From NCBI RefSeq assembly GCF_003335505.1, contig NZ_QPEX01000010.1:1302001-1366000 (forward strand): a stretch of 64,000 nucleotides of DNA, given 5' to 3'. The notes under the pieces are model-generated. The model did not search any database. It saw only the letters and a program-made list of their open reading frames with translations, and was not told where the DNA came from. The DNA comes from Bremerella cremea. GTDB lineage: Bacteria; Planctomycetota; Planctomycetia; Pirellulales; Pirellulaceae. Shown here piece by piece: positions 53,496 through 63,339 of the stretch (positions are counted from its first letter, which is position 1; each line of letters begins with the position of its first letter). The position numbers were made by a program, and so were the translations under genes.

Positions 53496-53837
53496 CTAGA
53501 TTAAGCGAACCGATTTAGGTTCCGCCGCCAGTTCGACGCAGATCGTCTCGGCAACGATCTGCACACGGTAAGTCTTGAGATTAAAGCGCTCGACATCGGC
53601 ATCTAAGTAACGTCCGTCGCTCAGCCGAAACCTCCAAAGGTGAACCGGACACGCAACCACACCGTCACAAACGTCACCTTTGGCCAGATTCGCCCCTGAA
53701 TGGGGGCACATGGCATCAATGGCAAAAACGCCAGCACTGGACTGAAAGAGCCCGATCCACTCGTCATCTACAATTACCAGCCGACCACCTTGCTCAGGCA
53801 AGTCGGCTACGGTGGCGAGCTGATAGAACTGAGGCAC
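53496..53837 (-). CDS. Rieske [2Fe-2S] domain protein (NirD-like ferredoxin)
   Basis: About 113 residues from GTG 53837, 14 bases after the DAHP synthase stop. The frame runs back to 53927, but that would overlap the previous gene. Rieske motifs CPHSGANL and CPVHLWRF bind the [2Fe-2S] cluster with two Cys and two His. It is a small soluble Rieske protein such as a NirD or ferredoxin component. Coupling to aromatic biosynthesis is an operon fact, not a proven partnership. Confidence 0.85.
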   Translation of the reverse strand: MPQFYQLATVADLPEQGGRLVIVDDEWIGLFQSSAGVFAIDAMCPHSGANLAKGDVCDGVVACPVHLWRFRLSDGRYLDADVERFNLKTYRVQIVAETICVELAAEPKSVRLI

Positions 53838-53851
53838 TTTTACCGATTCAC

Positions 53852-54910
53852 TTAGGCGGAAACAAGCGATTTCAGACGCTCGTGAGCCTCCAGCAAGAGC
53901 TCCTCGGTTTCGCCCCAGCCGATACACGCATCGGTGATCGAGATACCATACTCGAGTTGCGTGGGGTCATCCCCCAGCTTTTGATTGCCTGGCAACAAAT
54001 TGCTTTCCAGCATCAGCCCTGCGATCGCGCGGCAACCTTCCATCCGTTGATCGAGCACATCACGCCACACGGCGCCCTGACGCGTGTGATCCTTCAACGA
54101 GTTGCCATGACTGCAATCAACCAACAAACGTGGCTGCTGATTACGTTTTTCCAACTGAGTAATCGCATCGGCGATCGATTCCCGAGAATAATTTGGGCCT
54201 GAACGCCCCCCACGCAGAATCAAGTGCCCCCAAGGGTTTCCCTTGGAATGCACAACGCAAGTAGCTCCCTCGCCGTCAATTCCCAGGAAACTGTGTGGTG
54301 CATTCGAGGACATCATCGCATCGAGCGCGATTTGCAGATCGCCGTCGGTTCCATTCTTGAAACCAATCGGCATCGACAACCCACTGGCCATTTGACGATG
54401 TGTTGGCGATTCGGTGGTACGCGCCCCGATAGATGCCAGCGAAATCAAGTCCGCAATGTACTGCGGCGTGACCGGTTCCAAGGCTTCGGTTGCTGCAGGA
54501 AGTCCACTCTCGGCCAAATGCTTTAGTAGCTTCCGGGCGATACGGTACCCTTCCGCGATGTCAAACGTATCGTCTAGGTGAGGATCGTTGATTAGCCCCT
54601 TCCAACCGACTGTGGTGCGAGGCTTCTCGAAATAGACCCGCATGACGACAAAAATCGTTTCCGAAATTTGATCAGCCAGCTTTTTCAAGCGTTCGGCATA
54701 TTCCAATGCCATGTCGATGTTGTGGATCGAACAAGGCCCTACCACCGCAATCAACCGCTCCTCTTCGCCAGCTAAAATCTTTTGCACATGCTGGCGGCTC
54801 TCGAAGACAAAATCTTGGGCAACTTCCGAGATCGGGAATTCTCTCTTGATTTCACTGGGGGGAGCCAGCTTTTCGATGCGATGGACGTTGAGGTTATCGG
54901 TCTGGTGCAT
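53852..54910 (-). CDS. aroF: Class I DAHP synthase (AroF/G/H-type)
   Basis: A 352-residue 3-deoxy-7-phosphoheptulonate synthase, the first step of the shikimate pathway, joining phosphoenolpyruvate and erythrose 4-phosphate. The typical blocks are seen: IAVVGPCSIHN, MRVYFEKPRTTVGWKGLINDP, GARTTESPTHRQMASGLSMPIGFKNGTDG and VDCSHGNS. Length and motifs match the E. coli class. Whether it is sensitive to Phe, Tyr or Trp cannot be read by eye. The Rieske gene follows in the same transcript. Confidence 0.94.
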   Translation of the reverse strand: MHQTDNLNVHRIEKLAPPSEIKREFPISEVAQDFVFESRQHVQKILAGEEERLIAVVGPCSIHNIDMALEYAERLKKLADQISETIFVVMRVYFEKPRTTVGWKGLINDPHLDDTFDIAEGYRIARKLLKHLAESGLPAATEALEPVTPQYIADLISLASIGARTTESPTHRQMASGLSMPIGFKNGTDGDLQIALDAMMSSNAPHSFLGIDGEGATCVVHSKGNPWGHLILRGGRSGPNYSRESIADAITQLEKRNQQPRLLVDCSHGNSLKDHTRQGAVWRDVLDQRMEGCRAIAGLMLESNLLPGNQKLGDDPTQLEYGISITDACIGWGETEELLLEAHERLKSLVSA

Positions 54911-55053
54911 GATCCTGCCTACAAGGGCCGCCTTCGAGTCGAGGGTAAACCTCTATCATGTCACGAGCCCTCGAATTCTCCTAGGCGGTTAAAGGTTAAG
55001 ATAGGCAAAATCACGCAGGCAAGCATTAAATTCCCTCGCTACAACTGGAATTT

Positions 55054-55536
55054 TCACGAGGATGGGCCATCTGAGGACTTCGCTTCCTGTTTCAAATCGT
55101 CTAAGAGATGCTCGGACCTGCGTTCCCAAATACCACGCGAATTGTCTTCCAACTGGGCGTAGACACCAATCTCAGTCAACTGATGGCTCTTCGGATCAAA
55201 GGGAATTCCGTTCTTACGCTCGAACGAACCGAGATCGACGGTCATCTCTTCCCCCCCAGGAAGCGGTTTACCAGAATAGTAACTGAACCAGTCGTTCAAA
55301 GTGATGCCGATATTGGTGATTGGAGCGTCGGAATCGTTCTTCAGCACCAGCGTTGGGCGGCTATCGACTTCCGCGAAACGAAGCGAGACCTGCAAAGGGC
55401 GATCGGAGGCCTGAGGCAAGGAAAACCAGAGCAGAAAGATCATTCCAATCGGAATAATAATCACCGACAACAGAAAACAGGTCAGCCCAAACGTCGAGAG
55501 CCGTAGGGCGTTGGGATCTTGAGCTATTTCGTTCAT
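55054..55536 (-). CDS. Hypothetical single-TM membrane protein
   Basis: A 160-residue protein with one transmembrane helix (about 15-40: TFGLTCFLLSVIIIPIGMIFLLWF) and a soluble C-terminal domain with a beta-rich pattern (LVLKNDSDAPITNIGITLNDWFSYYSG). No family recognised. It is divergent from the RegB-like kinase gene with 80 bases between starts. Function unknown. Confidence 0.6.
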   Translation of the reverse strand: MNEIAQDPNALRLSTFGLTCFLLSVIIIPIGMIFLLWFSLPQASDRPLQVSLRFAEVDSRPTLVLKNDSDAPITNIGITLNDWFSYYSGKPLPGGEEMTVDLGSFERKNGIPFDPKSHQLTEIGVYAQLEDNSRGIWERRSEHLLDDLKQEAKSSDGPSS

Positions 55537-55616
55537 AAAGTAATCTGTCCTCAGGCAGGAAGGCCCGCTCGTTTCGTTATTTTTCGCTACTACCCTGCTT
55601 GCCGGCTACCCACGAC

Positions 55617-57005
55617 ATGCCGCAAACCAACCATTTTGATAACAGCCCCTATCTCCTGGAAGGGCGCAAGGCGCGATTGACCATCAATACGGCTTGGCTG
55701 ATCAAGCTTCGTTGGGTGGCTGCGTTCGGGCAATGGATCACCATCGCATTTGTGATGTTCCTGCTCGGAATCGAAGTACGTTGGCAACCGCTGGCTCTGA
55801 TTATTTTCGTAACTGCCAGCAGCAACTTGGTTTTCACCTATTTATTCGAGCAGCTACGAGCGCGAGACCTTAAAAGCCTGACCGCCTGGGAAACCCTTCT
55901 ATTCGCCGTGATGCTGCTTGATTTAGGCTTCCTCACGTCGATGCTTTATTTTACTGGCGGAATCTCAAATCCATTTTCTGTGTTCTACCTGGTCAACGTC
56001 GCCCTGGCCGCGATCGTGCTTACCCCACGCAATACGGGCATCCTGGCGTTAATTACGGTCGGCTGTATCGGACTGCTCCTCTTGGCCAGCTACCCCCTGC
56101 CCTTTTTGGGGAAATGGCAGATCGAAAACCTAACCCAAAGTGGTATCCCCGTACATGTTCTCTTGGGTGGCTCCTCTATGGCCCTAGCGACCTGTGCGAT
56201 GGTCGTGGTTTATTTCACGACGCGTCTGAATGTCGAACTGCAACGCAAAGAGGCCAACCTCCGCCGCACAGAAATGCAGCAAGCCCGCAGCGAGAAATTA
56301 GAAGCTTTAGGAACCTTGGCCGCTGGGGCAGCTCACGAGCTTTCTACCCCGCTGGCCACCATCGCTGTCGTTGCCAAAGAAGTTCAGCGCGAGCTGGAAA
56401 CCGGTGATATTCCCGTTGAAATCAAGGAAGACATCGACCTGATCCGCAGCGAACTCGATCGCTGCCGGACCATCCTCGACCAGATGTCAACCGATGCCGG
56501 CCAAGCGACCGGAGAACCAATTGTCGTTATTTCTGCCGAAGAGCTTATCAACGAAGTTGTCGATCGAATCGAGTTCCAACAGAGCAAGAGAGTACGAGTA
56601 TCCTCTCCCTTACCCTCCTTGGAGGTAAAAGCCCCACTTCATCTTCTTGCCCAAGCAATTCGCGGGCTCGTTAAAAACGCCCTCGATGCCACTCCAGTGG
56701 GAGATTCTATTGATTTGCGTCTTAACGCGAGCGAAGAAAACTTGCTACTCACAATCCAAGACCACGGCACCGGCATGCCGCCGCATATCCTTGCCCGAAT
56801 CGGCGAACCGTTCTTCACCACCAAGGAACCAGGTTCCGGAACGGGTCTAGGGGTTTTTCTCGCCAAGAATGTCGTCGAAAAGCTGGAGGGCAACGTTCAC
56901 ATCGATTCGATTGCCGACCAAGGCACGACCGTCACCATTTCCATTCCTCGTATCCGCGCCCCCAGAAATGGAAATTCACCGCCAAATTCGGGTCGTATCG
57001 CATAG
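55617..57005 (+). CDS. regB: Redox-sensing histidine kinase (RegB/PrrB-type)
   Basis: About 462 residues from ATG 55617 (a TTG at 55599 precedes it). Six transmembrane segments fill the first 200 residues. The quinone-binding motif of RegB, GGxxNPF, is present as GGISNPF near residue 115. The phospho-accepting His (about 239) lies in GAAHELSTPLATI, the RegB H-box, and the ATPase domain has NALDATPVGD, DHGTGMPP and TGLGVFLAKNVVEK. A Cys in DRCRTIL sits where RegB has a redox-active Cys; alignment is needed to confirm. RegA and the ACIII operon follow immediately, suggesting control of respiration. Confidence 0.88.
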   Translation: MPQTNHFDNSPYLLEGRKARLTINTAWLIKLRWVAAFGQWITIAFVMFLLGIEVRWQPLALIIFVTASSNLVFTYLFEQLRARDLKSLTAWETLLFAVMLLDLGFLTSMLYFTGGISNPFSVFYLVNVALAAIVLTPRNTGILALITVGCIGLLLLASYPLPFLGKWQIENLTQSGIPVHVLLGGSSMALATCAMVVVYFTTRLNVELQRKEANLRRTEMQQARSEKLEALGTLAAGAAHELSTPLATIAVVAKEVQRELETGDIPVEIKEDIDLIRSELDRCRTILDQMSTDAGQATGEPIVVISAEELINEVVDRIEFQQSKRVRVSSPLPSLEVKAPLHLLAQAIRGLVKNALDATPVGDSIDLRLNASEENLLLTIQDHGTGMPPHILARIGEPFFTTKEPGSGTGLGVFLAKNVVEKLEGNVHIDSIADQGTTVTISIPRIRAPRNGNSPPNSGRIA

Positions 57006-57099
57006 GCAATTCAGGGCAATTTTTCTATAGTGACAATCCTAGCTCTTCTTCAGAGTTGGAGAGATTACCCAGCTTTTTCCGCCAGGAATCGTCGGAACC

Positions 57100-57633
57100 A
57101 TGTCGCGACCTACGATCCTTCTCGTCGACGATGACGACATTTTACGAAATCGCCTAACCCGTGCGTTCACCTCACGTGGCTTCGATGTCTACTCGGCGAA
57201 GACCAAAGAAGACGCCATTACTCAGGCCGAAGAAGCTCAGCCAGAAAGAGCCGTCCTCGATTTAAAAATGCCGGAAACCTCGGGCATTGAAGTCCTAAAA
57301 GAGCTCCTCCGGGTCTCACCACTTACCCAAACCGTAATCCTTACTGGCTATGGCAGCATTACCAACGCAGTAGAAGCGGTTCGCCTAGGTGCGATAAACT
57401 ACCTGACCAAGCCAGCCGACGCGGATGAAATCTTAGCTGCCTTCCAAAATAAGGAGGCAGCTGCCCCCAGTACAGACGCTCAAAACTACAATCCACAATC
57501 CCTTGCAGAAGCGGAATGGGAGCATATCCACCGTGTGCTAAACGATTGCGGTGGCAACCTTTCCGAAGCAGCCAGGCTGCTGGACATTCCCCGCAGAACC
57601 CTACAGCGCAAACTAAAGAAACTCGCTCCGTGA
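57100..57633 (+). CDS. regA: Response regulator (RegA/PrrA/ActR-type)
   Basis: A 177-residue two-domain regulator: a receiver domain (LLVDDDD acid pocket, phospho-Asp in AVLDLKMPETSG, TGYGSITNAVEAVRLGAINYLTKP) and a short Fis-type DNA-binding end (GGNLSEAARLLDIPRRTLQRKLKKL). That pairing matches the RegA family. It starts 95 bases behind the kinase gene, and the ACIII operon begins 262 bases after its stop. Target sites were not identified. Confidence 0.9.
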   Translation: MSRPTILLVDDDDILRNRLTRAFTSRGFDVYSAKTKEDAITQAEEAQPERAVLDLKMPETSGIEVLKELLRVSPLTQTVILTGYGSITNAVEAVRLGAINYLTKPADADEILAAFQNKEAAAPSTDAQNYNPQSLAEAEWEHIHRVLNDCGGNLSEAARLLDIPRRTLQRKLKKLAP

Positions 57634-57895
57634 ACTAGCACACAGACCTCACCCCCCATCCTTGTGCGACCTATTGTCACGTCGTGTGTTTTCATTGCTT
57701 TTTTTACGATTTACCCGTCAACAGCGGTGCACAGGAAATGCAAATTAGCATACCTTATCGCTCTGAACATCGCCTTTAACGACCACGTGCTCCGCTTAAC
57801 AACTTTTGGTAATTTTTTTACCATCTAAAGCTGCTAGCAGAGCCCTTTTCCGTCGCCAAGTCTTGTGATCAAAGCGACCTACGCCTGAGAAAGTC

Positions 57896-58579
57896 ATGGA
57901 CCGGTTTCTATTTCCCCGCTGGGTTAATAAGTTCGTTCCGCTGCTGATCGGCGTGCTCCTAATAGGAGGCGCGTACGGTGGGACAGTGCTCTTTGTAGCC
58001 AGTTCCCCCGAGATCCTGAACCGCGGCTATCAACCAAAGCAACCTGTGCCGTTCAGCCACAAGCTGCACGCAGGTCGCTTGAAAATGGACTGCCGCTATT
58101 GCCACAACACCGTTGAAAAAGCGGCGCACGCAGCCGTTCCACCAACGGCAACTTGCGGTAACTGCCATAGCGGTAAAGACGCCTCTGGGGTGACACCTTA
58201 CGCGTCGGTCTTACCAGAGAGTGTTGCCTTAGAACCCATTCGCGAAAGCCTCGCTTCCGGCGATTCCATTGACTGGCAACGCGTTCACAATCTGCCAGAC
58301 TTTGTTTACTTCAATCACAGTGCTCACGTCACACGTGGTGTTTCCTGCGTGGAATGCCATGGCCGTGTCGATCGTATGGACGTTGTAACCGTGGTCGAGC
58401 CTATCTCGATGACTTGGTGCCTAGAGTGCCATCGTAATCCTGATGCCAAGATTCGACCGGTCGAAGAGGTCACCAACCTCGCCTGGGATGCTGGCGAAGA
58501 GGCTGCCCTAATCGGTAAAAAACTCCGCGAAGAGCTGAACATTAATCCTTCCACCAACTGCTCGACTTGCCATCGATGA
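57896..58579 (+). CDS. actA: Alternative complex III pentaheme cytochrome c subunit ActA
   Basis: A 227-residue protein with an N-terminal anchor helix (LLIGVLLIGGAYGGTVLFV) and five CxxCH heme motifs: CRYCH, CGNCH, CVECH, CLECH and CSTCH. This is the pentaheme subunit of ACIII, the quinol:cytochrome c or oxidase oxidoreductase that replaces complex III in many planctomycetes. GAGAAAG precedes ATG 57896. Its stop overlaps the actB start. Confidence 0.95.
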   Translation: MDRFLFPRWVNKFVPLLIGVLLIGGAYGGTVLFVASSPEILNRGYQPKQPVPFSHKLHAGRLKMDCRYCHNTVEKAAHAAVPPTATCGNCHSGKDASGVTPYASVLPESVALEPIRESLASGDSIDWQRVHNLPDFVYFNHSAHVTRGVSCVECHGRVDRMDVVTVVEPISMTWCLECHRNPDAKIRPVEEVTNLAWDAGEEAALIGKKLREELNINPSTNCSTCHR

Positions 58580-61500
58580 CACAACAGAATCAAAAACCGA
58601 AATATTGGCGTAGCCTGGAACAGCTCAACAACTCGCCCGAGTTCGAGCAGTTCCTCAAACGCGAATTTCCGGAAGCAGCCGAAGAAGCGCCGACCGGTGT
58701 CTCTCGTCGTCGCTGGATGCAGTTGATGGGAGCCTCGCTGGCCCTCACCACCGGTGCCGCTGGCTGTCGCTATCCGGAAGAGCAAGTCATTGGCTTTCGC
58801 TATCCGGAAGAGAAGATCGCACCTTTTTCGCGTCGCCCAGAAGGCCGTATCCCTGGGGCTACCGAAAAATTCGCGACTACTTTGGTAGCGGCCGGCAAGG
58901 TCTGCCCTGTCGTCGCCACCAGCTACGATGGCCGCCCCATCAAGATCGATGGCAATCAACTTCACCCGTTGGTTTCCGGGGCCGATACGTACGCTCAGGC
59001 CATGATCCTGCAACTGTACGATCCCGATCGCAGCCAAACCCCCGTCAAATACGACGAAAAAGAGATTAAGACGTGGGAGAACTTCACGGACTGGTGGAAT
59101 GAACAAGCCAAGTCGCTAGAAGGTGCTGGCTCGTCCAAGTTCGCAATTCTGCATCAAGAGAACGCTTCTCCCAGCGTCCTTGAGCAAATGAACCAACTAG
59201 CCAAGCGTTTCCCGCAAGCCAAGTGGTATCAGTACGACTCGCTTGCCAATGGTGAAACGTTGGCTACGGAAGTCGCCTTTGGTAAAGCTCTGCGTCCTCA
59301 GCTACGCATCGAAAAGGCCGATATCCTTGTCGACCTGGGCGCCGACCTGCTTGGCACTCATATTACCCACGGTTACAACAGCTTGGAATTTGGCAAGCGA
59401 CGCACGCCAGAAACCGGCAAGATGAACCGCTTGTACGTGATCGAAAGCCGCTTCTCGGTTACCGGGATCGCTGCTGATCACCGCCTGGCTGTTGCTGCAA
59501 CGCAGATGAACAGCTTCGTCGCTGATCTAGAACAGGCTATTGATGCCGCCCTAGAAAACGGCGAAACCAAAGAAGCTCCGGAAGGCAAAGTCGAGAAGCT
59601 GTTGGCCGCTCTGGTTAACGACCTCATTAGCCATAAAGGAAAGAGCATGCTCGTCGGTGGTACCTACCTCGACGATGACACGCTCGTCCGCATCTGGCGA
59701 ATCAACAATAAGCTCGAAAATTTGGGTAAGACGATCGAGTTTATCGACGTGCCCAAACTAAGCCGTGACAATGTTGGCACCATCGAGCAACTTACCGCTG
59801 ATCTTTCTGCTGGCAACGTAGGTACTTTGCTCGTGCTGGGCGGAAACCCCATTTACGATGCCCCAGCAGATCTTGATTTCGCTTTGGCCTTGGATACCTC
59901 GAAAGCCAAGACGATTTATTTTGGCGACTACCAGAACGAGACTTCCAAGCGGTGCACTTGGCACTTGCCGGAATCGCATGGTTTAGAACAGTGGGGGGAT
60001 GCGATCGCTTACGATGGCAGTTACTGTCTCACCCAACCGTTGATTGAACCGATCTTTAATTCAAAAGACGCGATTCAGTTTATCAGCCTTCTGGCAGGCT
60101 CTCCGGTAACCGATACGCAGGAAGCGATTCGCCACACGATTTCTGGTTCCTATGCCAGCAACACCTCGGAAGCTGCTTGGACAAAAGCCCTTCACGATGG
60201 TTTCATCGCCAACTCGGCAAGCTCCCCGGTAGAGGCCACCTTCGCCGAAAGTTTAAACCTCGGTGAAGTCGATTTCACCGCATGGCGAGCTGGTTTAGGC
60301 GACAAGCTGGAATTGATGTTCCATGCCGGGTCAGCTCCCTACGATGGTCGCTATGCCAACAACGGCTGGCTGCAAGAGTTGCCGGAACCGTTGACCAAGG
60401 TGACTTGGGACAACGTGGTCACCGTCAGCCGCAAGACGGCAGAGGACAACAACTTAAAACAAGGCGAACTGCTGGCGATTACCGCTAACGGGAAAACGAT
60501 TGAACTGCCGGTTTATATCCAGCTCAATCAATCGCATGGCACCCTCGCAGTTGGCCTCGGCTACGGTCGTACCCAAGCAGGTATGGTCGGCGGTAAAGTC
60601 GAAGACGGCATTCCAACCGTTGGTGTCGACGTGGGGCCGCTTCGCACCCAAGAGTCGATGTACCTGACCAATGCGGTCACCATCCAGGGGACCGGCAAGA
60701 TGTTCCCTCTGGCGACCACGCAAGATCACTTCTCGATCGACACGCTCGGTATGGAAGAGATTGGTCGTCGCGTTGGTCAATTGGTCCGCGAGGGGACGCT
60801 GGAAGAATACGAAGAGCATCCCAACTTCGCTGAGCATGTCGTCCACCACCCACCACTCGAATCGCTGTGGGAGACCCCTTCTTACGATGGTCACGCTTGG
60901 GGTATGTCGATCGACCTCTCGAAGTGTACCGGCTGCAACGCGTGTACGATTGCTTGCCAGTCGGAAAACAATATCCCCATCGTGGGCAAAGAAGCTGTCT
61001 CCGTTGGCCGCGAAATGCACTGGATTCGCGTCGATCGCTACTTCAGCTTCGCCCCTGGTGTCGATCCGGAAACGACTCCTGAAGAAGACGTTCATTCGGT
61101 AACCCAACCGGTTACCTGCATGCAGTGCGAAACCGCACCGTGCGAAAGCGTCTGCCCGGTTGCCGCCACCGTTCATAGCAACGAAGGGCTCAACGACATG
61201 GTTTACAACCGCTGTATCGGAACTCGATACTGCGGGAACAACTGCCCTTACAAAGTTCGCCGCTTCAACTATCTCGATTGGCGTGCCAGCGATTACCGCT
61301 TTGAAACAGCCAATCGCGAACTTGCGAAGTTGATCTTCAATCCGGAAGTCACGGTTCGCAATCGTGGTGTGATGGAGAAATGCACCTACTGTGTGCAGCG
61401 TATCCAAAACACCAAGATCGAAGCCCGGGCCGAGCGTCGCCCGATCGGTGCCAATGAGATTCAAACCGCATGCCAGGAAGCTTGTTCTTCCCAGGCCATT

Positions 61501-61791
61501 GAATTTGGTGACTTGAACAACCAAGAAAGTAAAGTCGCCAAGGCACACGCCAATCCTCGTGCTTATGCCATGTTGGTCGAGCTCAACACGAAGCCTCGCA
61601 CCCGCTACTTGGCAAAAATTCGTAATCCTCATCCCTGGCTGGCCCCTGAAATTGAACATGGGCATGGTCATGGTGATGAGGAACATGGCCACGAGCATGG
61701 CGAAGACGAACACGCTCATCCGACGAGCGAGCACACTGACGGCGAGAAGGCCGCAGAGCACCCAATGGAAAAGGCGGAAGAGAAGCAATAA
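58576..61791 (+). CDS. actB: Alternative complex III ActB, molybdopterin-like domain fused to Fe-S domain
   Basis: About 1071 residues; starts at ATG 58576 (ATGA overlap with actA). An N-terminal twin-arginine-like segment [22 protein letters not shown] ends in a lipobox-like Cys, so it may be exported folded and lipid-anchored. Residues about 60-760 are the molybdopterin-oxidoreductase-like ActB1 part, which in ACIII is thought to have lost the cofactor. The C-terminal part is the Fe-S ActB2 domain with cluster motifs [41 protein letters not shown] and CTYC. The last 45 residues are His/Glu/Asp-rich ([19 protein letters not shown]). It is the largest ACIII subunit. Confidence 0.95.
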   Translation: MTQQNQKPKYWRSLEQLNNSPEFEQFLKREFPEAAEEAPTGVSRRRWMQLMGASLALTTGAAGCRYPEEQVIGFRYPEEKIAPFSRRPEGRIPGATEKFATTLVAAGKVCPVVATSYDGRPIKIDGNQLHPLVSGADTYAQAMILQLYDPDRSQTPVKYDEKEIKTWENFTDWWNEQAKSLEGAGSSKFAILHQENASPSVLEQMNQLAKRFPQAKWYQYDSLANGETLATEVAFGKALRPQLRIEKADILVDLGADLLGTHITHGYNSLEFGKRRTPETGKMNRLYVIESRFSVTGIAADHRLAVAATQMNSFVADLEQAIDAALENGETKEAPEGKVEKLLAALVNDLISHKGKSMLVGGTYLDDDTLVRIWRINNKLENLGKTIEFIDVPKLSRDNVGTIEQLTADLSAGNVGTLLVLGGNPIYDAPADLDFALALDTSKAKTIYFGDYQNETSKRCTWHLPESHGLEQWGDAIAYDGSYCLTQPLIEPIFNSKDAIQFISLLAGSPVTDTQEAIRHTISGSYASNTSEAAWTKALHDGFIANSASSPVEATFAESLNLGEVDFTAWRAGLGDKLELMFHAGSAPYDGRYANNGWLQELPEPLTKVTWDNVVTVSRKTAEDNNLKQGELLAITANGKTIELPVYIQLNQSHGTLAVGLGYGRTQAGMVGGKVEDGIPTVGVDVGPLRTQESMYLTNAVTIQGTGKMFPLATTQDHFSIDTLGMEEIGRRVGQLVREGTLEEYEEHPNFAEHVVHHPPLESLWETPSYDGHAWGMSIDLSKCTGCNACTIACQSENNIPIVGKEAVSVGREMHWIRVDRYFSFAPGVDPETTPEEDVHSVTQPVTCMQCETAPCESVCPVAATVHSNEGLNDMVYNRCIGTRYCGNNCPYKVRRFNYLDWRASDYRFETANRELAKLIFNPEVTVRNRGVMEKCTYCVQRIQNTKIEARAERRPIGANEIQTACQEACSSQAIEFGDLNNQESKVAKAHANPRAYAMLVELNTKPRTRYLAKIRNPHPWLAPEIEHGHGHGDEEHGHEHGEDEHAHPTSEHTDGEKAAEHPMEKAEEKQ

Positions 61792-61856
61792 GCTTCTTTT
61801 CCCAACCACCGCCCCTAGCAAATCCATTAGCCTGAGTTTCAATACCAAGAGCACGA

Positions 61857-63290
61857 ATGGCCACCGTAAACGAAGTCATTGACACCACCATCGACGATCC
61901 GGGCAACCGGACCCCGCTCGTGATTGGCGGACACAACTACGGCTCGATTACAGAGCTGGTCTGCCGCATCAACGAATCGAAAACGCCCATCGCGTGGTAC
62001 ATTGCCTTCGCGGTGTCCCTGATGACCCTGGGCATGTTTGGCAGTTTGATCGGCTACCTTGTATTCACCGGGGTTGGTGTTTGGGGTAACAACAATCCGG
62101 TCTACTGGGGTTTCCCGATTGTCAACTTTGTGTTCTGGGTCGGTATCGGTCACGCTGGAACGCTTATTTCCGCGATCTTGTTTATCTTCCGTCAGAACTG
62201 GCGAACGAGTATTAACCGTTTCGCAGAAGCTATGACGATCTTCGCGGTTGCTTGTGCTGGGGTTTTTCCGGCTGTGCATATCGGTCGTGTCTGGGTTTTC
62301 TACTGGCTCTTCCCGATCCCAAGTTTACAGCTATCGATGTGGCCGCAGTTCCGCAGCCCCTTGCTATGGGACGTGTTCGCCGTTTCAACCTATGCCACGG
62401 TTTCGGTGATCTTCTGGTACACCGGGATGATTCCTGACTTGGCTACCCTGCGAGATCGCACGAAGAACCCGATTCTACGCATCGTTTACTCCGTTCTCTC
62501 GCTTGGCTGGACTGGCTCAGCTCGCAAGTGGTCCCGTTACGAAAAAGCCTACACATTGTTTGCCGCCTTGGCCGCTCCCTTGGTGCTTTCTGTGCATACC
62601 ATCGTTAGTTTCGACTTCGCCGTTTCGCAGTTGCCTGGCTGGCATACCACGATTTTCCCACCCTACTTCGTCGCTGGAGCGGTGTTTAGCGGGTTCGGTA
62701 TGGTGCTTACCCTGATGGTCCCAGCTCGTCAGATCTTTGGTCTGCACGACGTGGTGACCAAACGCCATCTCGAGAATGTGTGTAAGATCTTACTGGCGAC
62801 CGGCTCGATGGTTGGTTACGCCTATGCAATGGAATTCTTCATTGCCTGGTACGGCGGTAACCTGACGGAGCAGTTCGCCTTTGTGAACCGTGCTTTTGGT
62901 CTCACACCGTGGGCGTACTGGGTGATGGTTTCCTGCAATGTGATTAGCCCCCAGCTGTTCTGGTTTAAGTTTTGCCGAACCACCCCTTGGATCATGTTCG
63001 TGATCAGTATCTTCGTGAACATTGGGATGTGGTTTGAGCGATTCGTGATTACCGTCACCTCGCTGCAACGCGACTTCCTACCCTCTTCCTGGGGCGAGTT
63101 TGTCCCCACGTGGGTTGACTATGGAATGTTGATCGGCAGCTTTGGGCTGTTCTTCACTTTGTTTCTGTTGTTCGTTCGCTTCGGTCCAATTGTGGCCATG
63201 GCAGAAGTCAAATCGGTGATGGCTCATCCGCATCACGATGTTCACGACATTCCGCAAGGCGACTACCACGACGACGAAGTCGACCACTAG
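61857..63290 (+). CDS. actC: Alternative complex III membrane subunit ActC (NrfD-like)
   Basis: A 477-residue polytopic NrfD/PsrC-type membrane protein with about ten transmembrane helices (for example [41 protein letters not shown]). It holds the quinol site and links to the ActB Fe-S chain. The C-terminus is His/Asp-rich. It lies 65 bases downstream of actB in the same operon. Confidence 0.94.
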   Translation: MATVNEVIDTTIDDPGNRTPLVIGGHNYGSITELVCRINESKTPIAWYIAFAVSLMTLGMFGSLIGYLVFTGVGVWGNNNPVYWGFPIVNFVFWVGIGHAGTLISAILFIFRQNWRTSINRFAEAMTIFAVACAGVFPAVHIGRVWVFYWLFPIPSLQLSMWPQFRSPLLWDVFAVSTYATVSVIFWYTGMIPDLATLRDRTKNPILRIVYSVLSLGWTGSARKWSRYEKAYTLFAALAAPLVLSVHTIVSFDFAVSQLPGWHTTIFPPYFVAGAVFSGFGMVLTLMVPARQIFGLHDVVTKRHLENVCKILLATGSMVGYAYAMEFFIAWYGGNLTEQFAFVNRAFGLTPWAYWVMVSCNVISPQLFWFKFCRTTPWIMFVISIFVNIGMWFERFVITVTSLQRDFLPSSWGEFVPTWVDYGMLIGSFGLFFTLFLLFVRFGPIVAMAEVKSVMAHPHHDVHDIPQGDYHDDEVDH

Positions 63291-63339
63291 TCACTAGTTA
63301 TCGAATATTTTCCCTGGAACTTCCGCAGGGCCGAGATAA

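Noticed and set aside
57800-57830. Small AT-rich hairpin (GGTAA/TTACC) before actA, possible terminator of regA.
   Set aside because: The five-base stem is too weak, and its distance (about 170 bases) from the regA stop is large.
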